Origin: Sulfitobacter sp. SK012
GTDB lineage: Bacteria; Pseudomonadota; Alphaproteobacteria; Rhodobacterales; Rhodobacteraceae
Length of the DNA: 64,000 bases
Direction: 5' to 3'
NCBI RefSeq assembly: GCF_003352085.1
Contig: NZ_CP025804.1
Span: 2,108,001-2,172,000, forward strand
Part shown: piece by piece, positions 1-8,909 of the stretch
How the letters are laid out: every line of letters begins with the position of its first letter
How positions within the stretch are numbered: position 1 is the stretch's first letter
Translations under genes and position numbers: made by a program
Notes under the pieces: model-generated
Told to the model about the DNA's origin: nothing
What the model saw: the letters and a program-made list of their open reading frames with translations, nothing else
The model's database searches: none

Positions 1-1132
1 GCAAGGCTCCGATCAGCGATATCAACGCGGCCGAGCCGAACCTGGTGCCAAAGCGGCTGTCGACAAAACCAGTTGTGCCAGAGCGACCCAGTTCATCGCC
101 ACCAAAAGCGCTGATTTCAACGGTTTGGTTGCTGGGGAGAATGATCCTGTCCCAGGCGATCGTCACCCGTTGCTGTGCGATGTCGAGGCCAGACTGATAA
201 CGTCCGATAAGGCGCGAACCGCGTGGGATCAGGATCCGCGAGCCGTCATAGGCATGGACGTCCTCCGACACCATGGCCCGCACCTGACCAGCCAGCGAGC
301 TGTCGACTGCGGTCTCCAACACCGCTTGGATCATCGTACCCTGAACAACTGTATTGGCTGGGTTCACGATCAGCTGTGCCTGCGTCACTTCGGCTGGCTC
401 GGCTCCATTGCGGACAAACTCGGTGTCGCCGTCAAGGCGTCGCTGCTCTGCTGCCGTTTCACTGTTTCCGGCGCCGGTGCCACCAAAAGCGATGATCGGG
501 CTGGCGATGCGGGCTTGCAATTCTTCAAGCTCCGCTTGCCGCCGCCGCTCGAGCTCTTGAAGGCGCAGCTCCTCAGCAGTGGGGCCAGTTGGCACGGGCG
601 TGCGCGGGGATTCCAGACGTGCAAGCTCCAGATCGTTCTGCAAACGTTGGAGTTGGCGCGCGCGTTCTTCCAGTTCTTCGCGCAAGGCGGCTTGAGCAGT
701 CGCGGCCTCGCTGCGCAGGGCATCGACCTCTGCACTCAGGGTATCGAGTGCTTCGGTATCGATTGGTTGGGCCTCGGGTGCTGGCACATTGCGCAATGCC
801 TCGAGTTCTGTGCGCATCGCATCCAATTGGGCGCGCAGTTCTTCGGACTCTAGGCTGGGTTCAGGCTCCGACGCAGGCGGCGTTGTGTCGATCGGTGCAG
901 GACTGGGCTCGACAACGCCAAAGCCCGGTCCTGCCGTTTGGAATTCATCAGGTGAGGCGGTTTCAAGGGCTTCTTGTTCAGAGCCACCGGAGAACAGCAG
1001 CAACAGGCCGCCGAGGGCAATGATGCCCCCGATGGCGAGGGCCATAGTCAGAAATGACGGTCTCTTTGAGTGCTTTTGTTTTTTCCCTTCAATAGCTTCT
1101 AGGCGTTTCTTCAACTCAGCCGTTTCACTCAT
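1..1132 (-). CDS. virB10: VirB10-like T4SS channel protein, 3' end cut by window edge
   Basis: VirB10/TrbI spans inner and outer membranes and forms the core of type IV secretion channels. The reading frame starts at ATG 1132-1130 and stays open to the left edge. It shows a basic cytoplasmic start, one membrane segment near residues 30-50 (GGIIALGGLLLLF), a long Pro/Glu-rich and coiled-coil periplasmic stretch, then the conserved TrbI beta domain with GSRLIGRY and FVDSRFGTRFGSAALISLIG. The start overlaps the virB9 stop by 8 nt, so the two are translationally coupled. The C-terminus is missing only because the window ends. Confidence 0.93.
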   Translation of the reverse strand, partial: MSETAELKKRLEAIEGKKQKHSKRPSFLTMALAIGGIIALGGLLLLFSGGSEQEALETASPDEFQTAGPGFGVVEPSPAPIDTTPPASEPEPSLESEELRAQLDAMRTELEALRNVPAPEAQPIDTEALDTLSAEVDALRSEAATAQAALREELEERARQLQRLQNDLELARLESPRTPVPTGPTAEELRLQELERRRQAELEELQARIASPIIAFGGTGAGNSETAAEQRRLDGDTEFVRNGAEPAEVTQAQLIVNPANTVVQGTMIQAVLETAVDSSLAGQVRAMVSEDVHAYDGSRILIPRGSRLIGRYQSGLDIAQQRVTIAWDRIILPSNQTVEISAFGGDELGRSGTTGFVDSRFGTRFGSAALISLIGAL

Positions 1133-1820
1133 TGTGATTTGCCTCGCTCATCTCCTGCACGCAGATCTCATCCTCGCCAAGCCGTAGTACCCACCGATCA
1201 CTGACACCTGAAACGCGGATGACGCCGTCTGTCTGGGCAAGCGCATTCACGCTACGCTCATTGCCCCCAGACCAACGAAAGATCGCGGGAAGTGGCGCGT
1301 TTGCGGCAAAGCGGAAATACGTGAATGTACCGTCGTCCCAGATTTCACGCGGCGTGATCTCGGATCGCGCACTAACCCCGTATGCATGGTTTGCGGGCTC
1401 GCTTGCGGCAACACGAGACTGCTGGGGGGCAGAGTCGGGATAGGTGAAGCGGATGACATAGAACGTCGGTGAGCTCGCCTCAGTGACGTTGAAATAATAG
1501 CTGCGCTGGTTGGTGTAGACGGTGATGTTGGTATGCGCACCGCGCGAGACCGGCTTGATCGCAAAAGCCTGACCACCGGGCACGCCGTCCAAAAGGAAGC
1601 CTTCGGTGTCGCCCGCGATGATCGAGCGGATGGTCTCGCCTTGGCCAAACTCGATGCTGGTGACATGGGTCAGGCTGGTGCTGATGCGATAGACTTGCCC
1701 ATCTTGATAGGTGGCCAGCCGGACGCGGGTATCATAGGGGCCCTGTCGCGGCTGGGTTTCAGCACTGGCGGTGCCAACGAGCTGAAGGAGGACAGTGAAG
1801 ATCAAGAACAGGCGGGCCAT
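1125..1820 (-). CDS. virB9: VirB9-like outer-membrane-complex T4SS protein
   Basis: 231 residues with a signal peptide ending around TASA-ETQP. VirB9/TrbG/CagX proteins bind VirB7 and VirB10 in the outer-membrane ring. The N-terminal DTRVRLATYQDGQVYRI segment and the following beta-rich stretch (EFGQGETIRSIIAGDTEGF) are typical of the family, and the C-terminal domain ends with WVLRLGEDEICV. Length is slightly under the usual VirB9 length. It lies 3 nt after virB8 and overlaps virB10, within one operon. Confidence 0.92.
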   Translation of the reverse strand: MARLFLIFTVLLQLVGTASAETQPRQGPYDTRVRLATYQDGQVYRISTSLTHVTSIEFGQGETIRSIIAGDTEGFLLDGVPGGQAFAIKPVSRGAHTNITVYTNQRSYYFNVTEASSPTFYVIRFTYPDSAPQQSRVAASEPANHAYGVSARSEITPREIWDDGTFTYFRFAANAPLPAIFRWSGGNERSVNALAQTDGVIRVSGVSDRWVLRLGEDEICVQEMSEANHNE

Positions 1821-1823
1821 ATG

Positions 1824-2474
1824 TTACTCCAAACGATCCGAGCGGATCGCGTATTCAGTGACTGTGAAGCCGAAAGGGTTTTGCCAGACATCATCGATAG
1901 ACCGGCTGTTCTCGGGCCGGAACTCAAACATCAGCGTTGCTGTGAAGAGCCCGTTTTGATTGCCGCGCGGCGTACTAAGGCGTTTGCGCAGGCGCACCTG
2001 CGCGCGGTTTGCGCTGATATGGGTGATTGAGAGCACTTCGACCTCAAGCCGCGCATCTGTGCCGTAGCTGTCGGGTGGGTATGCCTCATGGCCACTGGTC
2101 CAGAGCGCACGCAAACCTGTTGCTGCCGCCCCATCCGACTGATCTAGGACCCGCCGCACCCGCACGTCATTGTCGAGCTGATTATATGTCTCTCGACCGA
2201 TGACATAGCGGTAGACCTGTGCCTCGATGATAGCAGGGCGTTCCGTGAGTGAGATCGCGTCAACCATGGCATTGGGGAGGGCCATGCCAGTTGCGCTATC
2301 AAAGGGCACGATCATGGGCGGCGGGTCCACGTCGAAAAGGGCCACGAGGGCAGCGGTCAGGCAACCTGCCATGCCAAAGCCCAAGCCTGTCAGACCTAGT
2401 TTTTGCCAAAGGAGCTCGCGGCGTCGCGCCCCATAGACAAGTTCTTCTTCGATGATTTCTGCCTCGCTGCTCAT
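1824..2474 (-). CDS. virB8: VirB8-like inner-membrane T4SS assembly protein
   Basis: About 216 residues. I chose the ATG at 2474 (MSSEAEIIEEELVYGARRREL) because it lies 4 nt after the virB5 stop; a longer frame up to 2552 would run into virB5. VirB8 has a short cytoplasmic tail, one membrane helix (about residues 28-47, LGFGMAGCLTAALVALF) and a periplasmic NTF2-like domain, visible here through RYVIGRETYNQLDNDVRV and the C-terminal NPFGFTVTEYAI. It acts as a nucleation factor for the VirB channel. Confidence 0.92.
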   Translation of the reverse strand: MSSEAEIIEEELVYGARRRELLWQKLGLTGLGFGMAGCLTAALVALFDVDPPPMIVPFDSATGMALPNAMVDAISLTERPAIIEAQVYRYVIGRETYNQLDNDVRVRRVLDQSDGAAATGLRALWTSGHEAYPPDSYGTDARLEVEVLSITHISANRAQVRLRKRLSTPRGNQNGLFTATLMFEFRPENSRSIDDVWQNPFGFTVTEYAIRSDRLE

Positions 2475-2478
2475 GGGA

Positions 2479-3258
2479 TCAATCCGCGCGCAAGTTTGGC
2501 AGGGTGAAGTCCATATAGCGGCGCTCTTCAGCCAGCGTGGCGGCATCGACAACGCCGGATTGACCTGCGCCGACGGTCTGGATGGCTTCCAACTCCCACA
2601 TGCGCGTCATCGCGATGGCCAGCTCGGCGGTGACGCGGGTGTTGTGATCGACGGCTTCCTTGAGCGTTTCCATGTCAGGGATCAACGATACCAGCTGCTC
2701 GACCCGCTCCAGAGATTGCGCGGCCTCGTCGTAGCTGTTCTCGGCTGCCGCTGAAATCATCGCCCCGGTGCCTGCTTGGCTGGCAATCCGCTCAGCCCCC
2801 GGATTACCGCTGCTGGCCATGTCCGACAGGCTGTCTTGATCAAAGCCCGCGTCTTCCAGCGCTTGGGTCATGCGGCCTTCCATTTGAGGGGCGGCATTGC
2901 CGATGAGGCCGCTGAAATCGCCGCTTTGGATTTGCCGGATGGTGCCAAGAAGATCGCCGAACTCTTGATCGAGAAGCCCGTCGAGATCGCCGCCCATGGC
3001 CATTTCAATGATGTCCGTCGCGCCAGTCAGGGCTGCGTAGGTTTCGTTCAACGTGTCGAGTTGTTGCTGCACTAGATCCAGTTGCTCGAGAAGCGTGTCG
3101 AGCTGGTCTGTCTGGATCCCGAAGTCCTCGAGCATCTGCTGCAATTGGCGAATTTCCTGGGCAATGTTGCGTGCGTCGATTGTCGGCACGCCTTGGGCGA
3201 TTGCAGGCGAGACCGCGAGCATCGCGCATGTGATGATGGCTGAGAAAAAGCGGATCAT
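2479..3258 (-). CDS. virB5: VirB5-like minor pilus subunit
   Basis: 259 residues with a clear signal peptide (MIRFFSAIITCAMLAVSPAIA) followed by GVPTIDARNIAQEI, the usual start of mature VirB5-type proteins, then long Gln-rich helices (QLDTLLEQLDLVQQQLD). VirB5 is a periplasmic/pilus-tip component needed for pilus assembly and recipient contact. The start overlaps the end of the upstream transglycosylase gene by 4 nt (ATGA). Confidence 0.87.
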   Translation of the reverse strand: MIRFFSAIITCAMLAVSPAIAQGVPTIDARNIAQEIRQLQQMLEDFGIQTDQLDTLLEQLDLVQQQLDTLNETYAALTGATDIIEMAMGGDLDGLLDQEFGDLLGTIRQIQSGDFSGLIGNAAPQMEGRMTQALEDAGFDQDSLSDMASSGNPGAERIASQAGTGAMISAAAENSYDEAAQSLERVEQLVSLIPDMETLKEAVDHNTRVTAELAIAMTRMWELEAIQTVGAGQSGVVDAATLAEERRYMDFTLPNLRAD

Positions 3259-4403
3259 TGAAGTGCCTCCAGATCGAATTGCATGAAGTCTTGCTCACGG
3301 ACTTGAGCGGCGGCCATGGCTAGCTCGGCAGCGCCAAGGGGGCGGGTATGAGCGGCTTTGAGGCGGGTACGAATTGCTACTAGGCGGGCCAGTTCGGCGC
3401 GTGCGTAAGTGTTAAGCGACATGGTGGCATGAATATCGTCCGTTTCGCCAATGCGAGTGATGATGTCCTGCACGCGCAGGGCCGCTGAGCGTACGGAGAC
3501 AATGGAATAATCGCCATAGATCCCCGCGCCATAGGAGGTGAGGCTCATGGTCGAATTTGCGAGCAGCACGGGATCAATAGTGCCAAGCGCATCAACGCCG
3601 CCAACGCGCGCGAGGTAAAGGTTATAGCGCTCTGGGATAACCTGAACGTAATGCTGGGTCTCTGCAAAGGGTGGCACGCCGCCGTAGCGCTGCACGTTTC
3701 CGGGCCCCGCGTTGTAGGCGGCCAGACCGTGAATGATGTTGCCATCAAACATGGATAGCATCTGTGCCAGATAGCGCGCGCCGCCCGTGACCTGCACATA
3801 GGGGTTTTCATAATAGGCGGGATAGATCCCGAGATCCTGTGCGGTGCCCGGCATGATCTGAGTGAGGCCGAACGCGCCAACGGGGGAGCGCGCACCAATG
3901 GTGAAACGGCTTTCTTGCCAGATCAGCGCCTGCAACAGGCAACGCCATTGCTTGGGGGACAAGCCCGCCGCGCGCACACCGGACATATTGTGCGTTTCTA
4001 TCGCAGCGCGAATGATTAGCTGTTCGATGGAGCCGGAGGCATCGCCAAACATCTGGGCAGCACCTGGGTTGGGATCGACCGGACCGTAGAGTGCATCTGC
4101 AGCACTTTCCGGTGAAGTGCCTGTTTCCAAACTGGCGACCAGAACACCCGAATTTCCGCTGCCGAGCGTGGATGCATCGAGGATGTTTTCCAGCGCTCGC
4201 AGTTGTTCCTCTTCGAGCCGCTCTAGCGCGTCTTCTCTGGAAAGGCGGTCCTGCTGCAGCGCCAAATCCTGCACTCCCTGATTCAACACGCGTTCACGCT
4301 GCAAGAACATGCCTGCATCAAAGGTTGGCACGCCTTGCGCTAACGCTATGGGCGCTGCGAGCGACACCAAGCCCGCAAAGATATGCGGGCAAAGGCTATT
4401 CAT
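3255..4403 (-). CDS. virB1: VirB1-like lytic transglycosylase with VirB5-like N-terminus
   Basis: 382 residues. A signal peptide is followed by QGVPTFDAG and a Gln/Glu-rich coiled coil resembling the start of mature VirB5 next door, then a C-terminal SLT domain: catalytic Glu in LIWQESRFTIGARSP, the GLTQIMPGTAQDLG motif and GLAAYNAGPGNV. Such enzymes cut peptidoglycan locally so that the secretion channel can be built. A second transglycosylase is encoded at 7480-8217, so the operon carries two. The start overlaps the small lipoprotein gene by 8 nt. Confidence 0.9.
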   Translation of the reverse strand: MNSLCPHIFAGLVSLAAPIALAQGVPTFDAGMFLQRERVLNQGVQDLALQQDRLSREDALERLEEEQLRALENILDASTLGSGNSGVLVASLETGTSPESAADALYGPVDPNPGAAQMFGDASGSIEQLIIRAAIETHNMSGVRAAGLSPKQWRCLLQALIWQESRFTIGARSPVGAFGLTQIMPGTAQDLGIYPAYYENPYVQVTGGARYLAQMLSMFDGNIIHGLAAYNAGPGNVQRYGGVPPFAETQHYVQVIPERYNLYLARVGGVDALGTIDPVLLANSTMSLTSYGAGIYGDYSIVSVRSAALRVQDIITRIGETDDIHATMSLNTYARAELARLVAIRTRLKAAHTRPLGAAELAMAAAQVREQDFMQFDLEALQ

Positions 4404-4554
4404 TCAGGTCGCCAATCGGTCCAAGCATCTCGAAATTGCAATTACTGCGGCTGACTTCGGCAAAGGAGGTGAAACATTCTGCCTCTGACGGCCGGTATTC
4501 CGCGCAGGCCGTGAGGGTCAGAAGGGTGAGTGTCAGGGTGAAAAGCTTGCGCAT
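4396..4554 (-). CDS. virB7: VirB7-like small lipoprotein
   Basis: 52-residue product starting MRKLFTLTLTLLTLTAC, a lipoprotein signal with lipobox LTAC, followed by AEYRPSEAE. VirB7 is a small outer-membrane lipoprotein that stabilises VirB9. The ATG (4554-4552) overlaps the virB4 stop as TGATG and its own stop lies inside the start of the transglycosylase gene, so it is tightly coupled on both sides. The assignment as VirB7 rests on size, lipobox and position, not on sequence similarity. Confidence 0.75.
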   Translation of the reverse strand: MRKLFTLTLTLLTLTACAEYRPSEAECFTSFAEVSRSNCNFEMLGPIGDLNE

Positions 4555-6914
4555 CAAATCTGTCTCCAAAATTCGGGGTTCTGGCGATAATCCGCGCCGA
4601 CCAGCGCTTCGCCTTTTTCCATGCCGCCAAGGATCGTGAGATACGGGCCAAGGGCGCTGAGATCGGCGTCGATCACGACCGAGCCTTGATCATCGCGCAC
4701 CAGCGCCAGTCGGGAATTGCTGCCCGTGCCGAGCAGCACACTGAGCTCTTTGTCAGTGAGCCCAAGCATCGCGTAATCGCTGGCCGAAGCACGAATATTG
4801 GGAAGCAAGACTTGCGTCGGAACGGCCTCGACAATCGTCTTGCCAGTCCGGGTCTTTTCGAGCTGACTGGCGTATTGGGTCATCATCACGACAACCGCGT
4901 TTTGTTTGCGCGCAGTCACAAGCCAGTTGCTAAGGCGGTCGGCAAAATACGGATTGTCGAGCGCTTTCCAGGCTTCATCGATGATGATCAACGTTGGTTT
5001 GCGATCCTCGATCACTCGTTCCACCCGCCGAAACAGATAGGACAGTACCGCCATACGTTCTTTCTCGCTTTCGCTGTCGAGAATGCCCGTCAAATCAAAG
5101 CCCACCACATCGCCCTCGAGCGAAAAGCTGTCCTCGAGACTTTGTCCGAAGATCCAGCCATAGCGCCCATTGGCCGTCCATTCCTGAATCCGCTCAAACA
5201 TGTCTCCTTCATCGGCACCTGCGACGAAGAGGGAGGCCAGGTCTTGCCAGTTGCGGAGCGAAGCCTCGCTGGCACCAGCGTTCTGGCGCACCACTTCTTG
5301 GATGCGGTTGATCTGGACGGGACTTAAGGGCTTGTCCGCGCGATGTAGAAGCGTGGCGAGCCAATCAGAAAGCCATGCTTGGCCGCGCCCATCAATTTCG
5401 GTGCGAAGGGGATTGAGACCGGTTGCTTTGCCAGCCTTGATTGCACTGTAGCGCCCACCATTCGCGCGCACCGCCATTTCCATGCCCATGCGATAATCAA
5501 AGACAAACACCCGTGCCTCGCAGCGCCGGGCCTGGGACATGAGGAAGGCTGATAAGACCGATTTACCTGAACCAGGGCGACCGAGGATCAAGGTATGACC
5601 GCCGGTTGGTTCTTTGTCGGGCTGACCGGTCTCGTGGTAATTAAACAGGAATCCCGAACGCTCCGGTGTCGGGAACAGCGTAATCGGTTTGCCCCAGGGC
5701 ACTTTATGGCCAGCCTTGCCCAGCTGACTGCGATGAAGCGCTGCGAGGTCGGCAAAGTTTGTGTTTGTAATGGCGGCCTTACGGCTGCGCATCTGCCCGT
5801 TGCCCGGATGTTGCGCGAAATAATGGGTGCGGGCGGCAAAACTTTCATTGGCCAGATTGACACCTTCACTGGCGGCGATGTTGCGCACCTCGGCAGCGAT
5901 GGCCTCCAACTTTTCTTCGGTTTCGGCAAAGACAGTGACAGTCATGTGATGATCACCAAAGCTGAGCCGCTTGGATTCCAGATCATCCAGTGCGTCGACC
6001 AGTTCTTCGGCCAATGAGATGGCTCCGTCATCGCTGGCCTTCATCAAGCGCTGTTGCCGTTTAATCCGGCTGGCCATGATGTTGCTGCTGATCGGTGTGA
6101 AGGAGTGGGTGACCACCATGTCGATGGGCAGATTGAGCTCATCGAACATGGTGCAGCTGGTTCTTGCAGGATAAGTCTTGATCGCGAAACTGGTGCCAAA
6201 CCGCTTGCCTGCCGTCCCATCGTCTAGCGTGAAGCTTCGCCCCTGAAACGTGACCCGTGTGTTGGCCACATCCTCGGCAATAATTCCAAAGCGCGATTTT
6301 GCGAAGAGCGGCCTTTCCTGACCTATGTTGAGTGCGCCAAGGAAGCCCAGTAGCTCGCCGCCGTCGGCCCCGAGCAGGCGCGGGTTCATCTCTGAAAAGG
6401 AAGACAGTAGGAATCCGACGACCTCGCTGAGCTTGCGCAATTGCTTGGCGGTCTGGTCTTTGAGCTGGGAGATCGAGTCTGAGCGTTTCAGCCGCAACCG
6501 CGCGGCAAGGGGCGGACGCTTTAGAACCGTGAGCGTGAGTGTTTTGTCGCGCAGGCCTGCTTGCGATATTGCCGCCTGCCACCGGGTATCGAGCGCTTGC
6601 GCAAATCCCCCGTCAGGCACCGGCGGCAGCGTAGTCTCAATTGCCTTTGAAACCTTGTGCACGTAAAAACTATATTCGGGCCCGATCTGCGCGATGATGG
6701 CAGCGAAGAGAGCCCGGATCTTCTCTAGGTGCGCGTCATCGCTGGTCATGCTGTTGACGCCATCGAGGCGGATACACTGGAAGAGGGCATTGCCGCGCGT
6801 GCGGATCGTTATGTCATCCACGAGGCTGACATAGGGCAGCATGCTGGCCATGGGGCGCTCTTTGCGCGTCCAGTCTGGCAACATGGCAAGATCATCTGAA
6901 GGGTCACGCAGCAT
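4554..6914 (-). CDS. virB4: VirB4 T4SS ATPase
   Basis: 786 residues, the normal size for the VirB4/TrbE/CagE ATPase that powers pilus biogenesis and substrate transfer at the inner membrane. The Walker A motif GRPGSGKS is at about residues 445-452 and Walker B LIIIDE at 642-647, followed by AWKALDNPYFADRL. The N-terminal CagE/TrbE domain is present (MVVTHSFTPISSNIMASR). The start overlaps virB3 by 11 nt; an internal Met at residue 11 is an alternative start. Confidence 0.97.
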   Translation of the reverse strand: MLRDPSDDLAMLPDWTRKERPMASMLPYVSLVDDITIRTRGNALFQCIRLDGVNSMTSDDAHLEKIRALFAAIIAQIGPEYSFYVHKVSKAIETTLPPVPDGGFAQALDTRWQAAISQAGLRDKTLTLTVLKRPPLAARLRLKRSDSISQLKDQTAKQLRKLSEVVGFLLSSFSEMNPRLLGADGGELLGFLGALNIGQERPLFAKSRFGIIAEDVANTRVTFQGRSFTLDDGTAGKRFGTSFAIKTYPARTSCTMFDELNLPIDMVVTHSFTPISSNIMASRIKRQQRLMKASDDGAISLAEELVDALDDLESKRLSFGDHHMTVTVFAETEEKLEAIAAEVRNIAASEGVNLANESFAARTHYFAQHPGNGQMRSRKAAITNTNFADLAALHRSQLGKAGHKVPWGKPITLFPTPERSGFLFNYHETGQPDKEPTGGHTLILGRPGSGKSVLSAFLMSQARRCEARVFVFDYRMGMEMAVRANGGRYSAIKAGKATGLNPLRTEIDGRGQAWLSDWLATLLHRADKPLSPVQINRIQEVVRQNAGASEASLRNWQDLASLFVAGADEGDMFERIQEWTANGRYGWIFGQSLEDSFSLEGDVVGFDLTGILDSESEKERMAVLSYLFRRVERVIEDRKPTLIIIDEAWKALDNPYFADRLSNWLVTARKQNAVVVMMTQYASQLEKTRTGKTIVEAVPTQVLLPNIRASASDYAMLGLTDKELSVLLGTGSNSRLALVRDDQGSVVIDADLSALGPYLTILGGMEKGEALVGADYRQNPEFWRQI

Positions 6915-7182
6915 AGTTGTCCCCTGAATGGATCTTGCGGTTCGGTGTTGGTGGCGTTTCCTGCAGCGCAGTTACCAGCACTTCAAGAAACGCAGGATCC
7001 CAGTCAGCGGCTTTCCACAGCGCGGGATAGGCCAGAGCGGCGATGATGATCACCGGCCAGCTCTGGACCCACAAAAACAGCAACACAAACCCGAACAGCC
7101 AGACCATTGCATACATGATCGGCAAACCGATGAGCTTTGGTGGCCGGATCAGGCCCAGGAAAAGAAGGGTTTGCGTTGCCAT
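6904..7182 (-). CDS. virB3: VirB3-like inner-membrane T4SS protein
   Basis: 92 residues. The sequence begins with the family-typical LFLGLIRPPKLIGLP and has closely spaced hydrophobic helices (YAMVWLFGFVLLFLWV, PVIIIAALAYPAL). VirB3 associates with VirB4 and pilus components in the inner membrane. It sits 7 nt after virB2 and overlaps virB4. Confidence 0.92.
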   Translation of the reverse strand: MATQTLLFLGLIRPPKLIGLPIMYAMVWLFGFVLLFLWVQSWPVIIIAALAYPALWKAADWDPAFLEVLVTALQETPPTPNRKIHSGDNYAA

Positions 7183-7189
7183 ATCGGAT

Positions 7190-7483
7190 TTACGCGCCCC
7201 AGATGGCGGTCACGATGGTTGGCGCAGCCGCGATGCCCGCGATTGCGACCAGCACCCAAAGGGCTTGGCGAAAATCCAGAATCCCGAAGAGCCAGGACAG
7301 GAACACACCGATCAAAGCCAAGGTGCCGATCACGATGCCCAAGGGACCGGTGATCGTGTCGACGATGCCTTGCAGAAGGTTTTGCACCGGCGAAAGGTCG
7401 ATACTTTGCGCGAGCGCGGGATTGGCAATCATCAAACTGGCCAGAGCCAGCGAAAGGATCATGCGGATTTGTGTGTGCATCAT
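7190..7483 (-). CDS. virB2: VirB2-like major pilin
   Basis: 97 residues with a signal peptide ending NPALA, then two hydrophobic helices (LGIVIGTLALIGVFLSWLFG and ALWVLVAIAGIAAAPTIV) separated by a short loop. This is the TrbC/VirB2 prepilin layout; the processed protein is polymerised into the conjugative pilus. ATG codons at 7483 and 7480 are both possible starts. The gene overlaps the end of the upstream transglycosylase gene by 4 nt. Confidence 0.92.
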   Translation of the reverse strand: MMHTQIRMILSLALASLMIANPALAQSIDLSPVQNLLQGIVDTITGPLGIVIGTLALIGVFLSWLFGILDFRQALWVLVAIAGIAAAPTIVTAIWGA

Positions 7484-8217
7484 GAGGCTCCAGTCAGTCG
7501 ATCACGCACGGCCATGACACGGCGCACGTGATTTTGGGTTTCTTGGTAAGGGGGAATGCCGCCGTAGCGCGTGACCGCGTTAGGCCCCGCGTTGTAAGCC
7601 GCAAGTGCAAGTTCCGGCGTGCCAAATTGGGCAAGCATCATCAGAAGGTAGCGAGCAGAGCCATCCAGATTGGCCTGCCAGTCGTGAGGGTCTACACCAA
7701 GCTGCGCAGCTGTGGCTGGCATCAATTGGCCGAGACCGATCGCGCCTGCAGAGCTGCGCGCGTTGACGCGATAGGCGCTTTCGATCTCGATATTCGCTTG
7801 AAATAGCGTCTGCCATTCGGACACAGACAGACCCGCGCGGCGCAGGGCAGGGTGCCCACCATAGCGATGCGCAGCGCTTTCAAGGGCGGCGAGGATTTCG
7901 GGGCGGGGGATTGCTGGCGTAGGCCCAGACCCAACCGACATGCGGGGCGCTTGCGGTTCAGGCGCTGCGAAGACGGTCGGCTCTGATGCATTCGCGCCTA
8001 CGCCGTCGATGTAGCTTTGTGCGAAACCGGACTGAGGAGCTTTGGTTTCCAACTGGCCATCAGCCCGCATTGAGAGCACGAAACCTTCAGCGCCAGCTGG
8101 GGCTGCGATAAACGCAGCAAGGACTGCAAGTGCTTTAGTCGGTGTCGCCTGGCTTGTGGGAAGCGACTTTGCCTTCGACCATCGGGATTGAAATGATCGA
8201 TACGTCCAACCCTGCAA
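7480..8217 (-). CDS. Second lytic transglycosylase of the T4SS operon (start uncertain)
   Basis: The C-terminal SLT domain is complete: catalytic Glu in NIEIESAYRVNARSS, GLGQLMPATAAQLG and ALAAYNAGPNAVTRYGG. A good signal peptide (KALAVLAAFIAAPAGA) begins near 8127, but no ATG, GTG or TTG lies directly before it. The nearest in-frame start is TTG 8217-8215, with no clear ribosome site, and the open frame continues to 8436 inside the upstream gene. Either a rare start is used or the upstream gene is joined to this one by a frameshift or programmed slip. Function: local peptidoglycan cleavage for channel assembly. Confidence 0.75.
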   Translation of the reverse strand: MQGWTYRSFQSRWSKAKSLPTSQATPTKALAVLAAFIAAPAGAEGFVLSMRADGQLETKAPQSGFAQSYIDGVGANASEPTVFAAPEPQAPRMSVGSGPTPAIPRPEILAALESAAHRYGGHPALRRAGLSVSEWQTLFQANIEIESAYRVNARSSAGAIGLGQLMPATAAQLGVDPHDWQANLDGSARYLLMMLAQFGTPELALAAYNAGPNAVTRYGGIPPYQETQNHVRRVMAVRDRLTGAS

Positions 8218-8488
8218 GGAAGCTCGATAAGCCGTTGATTGTCTTGAATTCTCGCGCGGCCATGTTGTTGCGTGCAGTGACGAGCAGGCGGCGCGTCTCG
8301 CCGTCAGGCGAGACGCAATGCACGGTCCAAACCCCGGACCACTGAGCACTTGTTCGTTTGGGCGTAACGCGGCACACGACATCAGCCGAGTGTCCCTCGG
8401 CAAGCAGTGCGCGCAGCCCTTCTTCGCTAACAACATTGGGGGCGTCTTGCATCAAATTCATTGAAACGAGCCTTGCTGAACTGTGCAT
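8135..8488 (-). CDS. Hypothetical protein at the head of the vir operon
   Basis: 117 residues with ATG at 8488 (internal Met codons at residues 10 and 13 are alternatives). No signal peptide or membrane segment. The middle, WSGVWTVHCVSPDGETRRLLVTARN, looks like a small beta-rich domain, followed by REFKTINGLSSFLAGLDVS. It overlaps the 5' part of the second transglycosylase frame. Position suggests it is the first gene of the operon; I do not recognise a function. Confidence 0.6.
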   Translation of the reverse strand: MHSSARLVSMNLMQDAPNVVSEEGLRALLAEGHSADVVCRVTPKRTSAQWSGVWTVHCVSPDGETRRLLVTARNNMAAREFKTINGLSSFLAGLDVSIISIPMVEGKVASHKPGDTD

Positions 8489-8624
8489 GGACCCGGCAGT
8501 CCCTCATGGACTACCAGTTCGATACATGATTATAATTTTGCAATCAAGAGGTGCATTTTGAATTGATGCGCTCTTTATGCGTTGAAACGAACTTACTGCA
8601 ACGGAGTGGCTGAGCCAAGATAAT

Positions 8625-8909
8625 ATGGTGATTTTGAAGCAGACATGGGCGGTTCTGGCCGTTTTGAGCTGGGGATCTGCCTCTGCCGCCGGAACTTGTT
8701 TACCTCCGATAGCGCCCTTGATGCCGACCGATACTGATGATGTTCGGGCCTATGCTGACCTGTTGAGACGCGACGCAGAGACATACTTTGACGATGTCGA
8801 GCAGTACTTCCGGTGCCAGGACCAGGAGCGACGTGAGGTGTTTGAGCAAGCGCGGGAGGTCAGCGAAGACTATGCGCGCGTTTTAGAGATTTTGGGGAGT
8901 GATAGTTAA
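8625..8909 (+). CDS. Small exported hypothetical protein
   Basis: 94 residues, divergent from the vir operon. A signal peptide (MVILKQTWAVLAVLSWGSASAAG) is followed by Pro-rich and then acidic, helical sequence with two cysteines (CLPP, YFRCQDQ) that could form a disulfide in the periplasm. The helical part is RDAETYFDDVEQYFRC and VSEDYARVLEIL. I do not recognise the family. Its position next to the vir operon suggests an accessory role, which is inference only. Confidence 0.6.
   Translation: MVILKQTWAVLAVLSWGSASAAGTCLPPIAPLMPTDTDDVRAYADLLRRDAETYFDDVEQYFRCQDQERREVFEQAREVSEDYARVLEILGSDS

Noticed and set aside
125..853. 242-residue plus-strand open frame
   Set aside because: Antisense shadow of the virB10 coding sequence, which is well supported by motifs and operon position.
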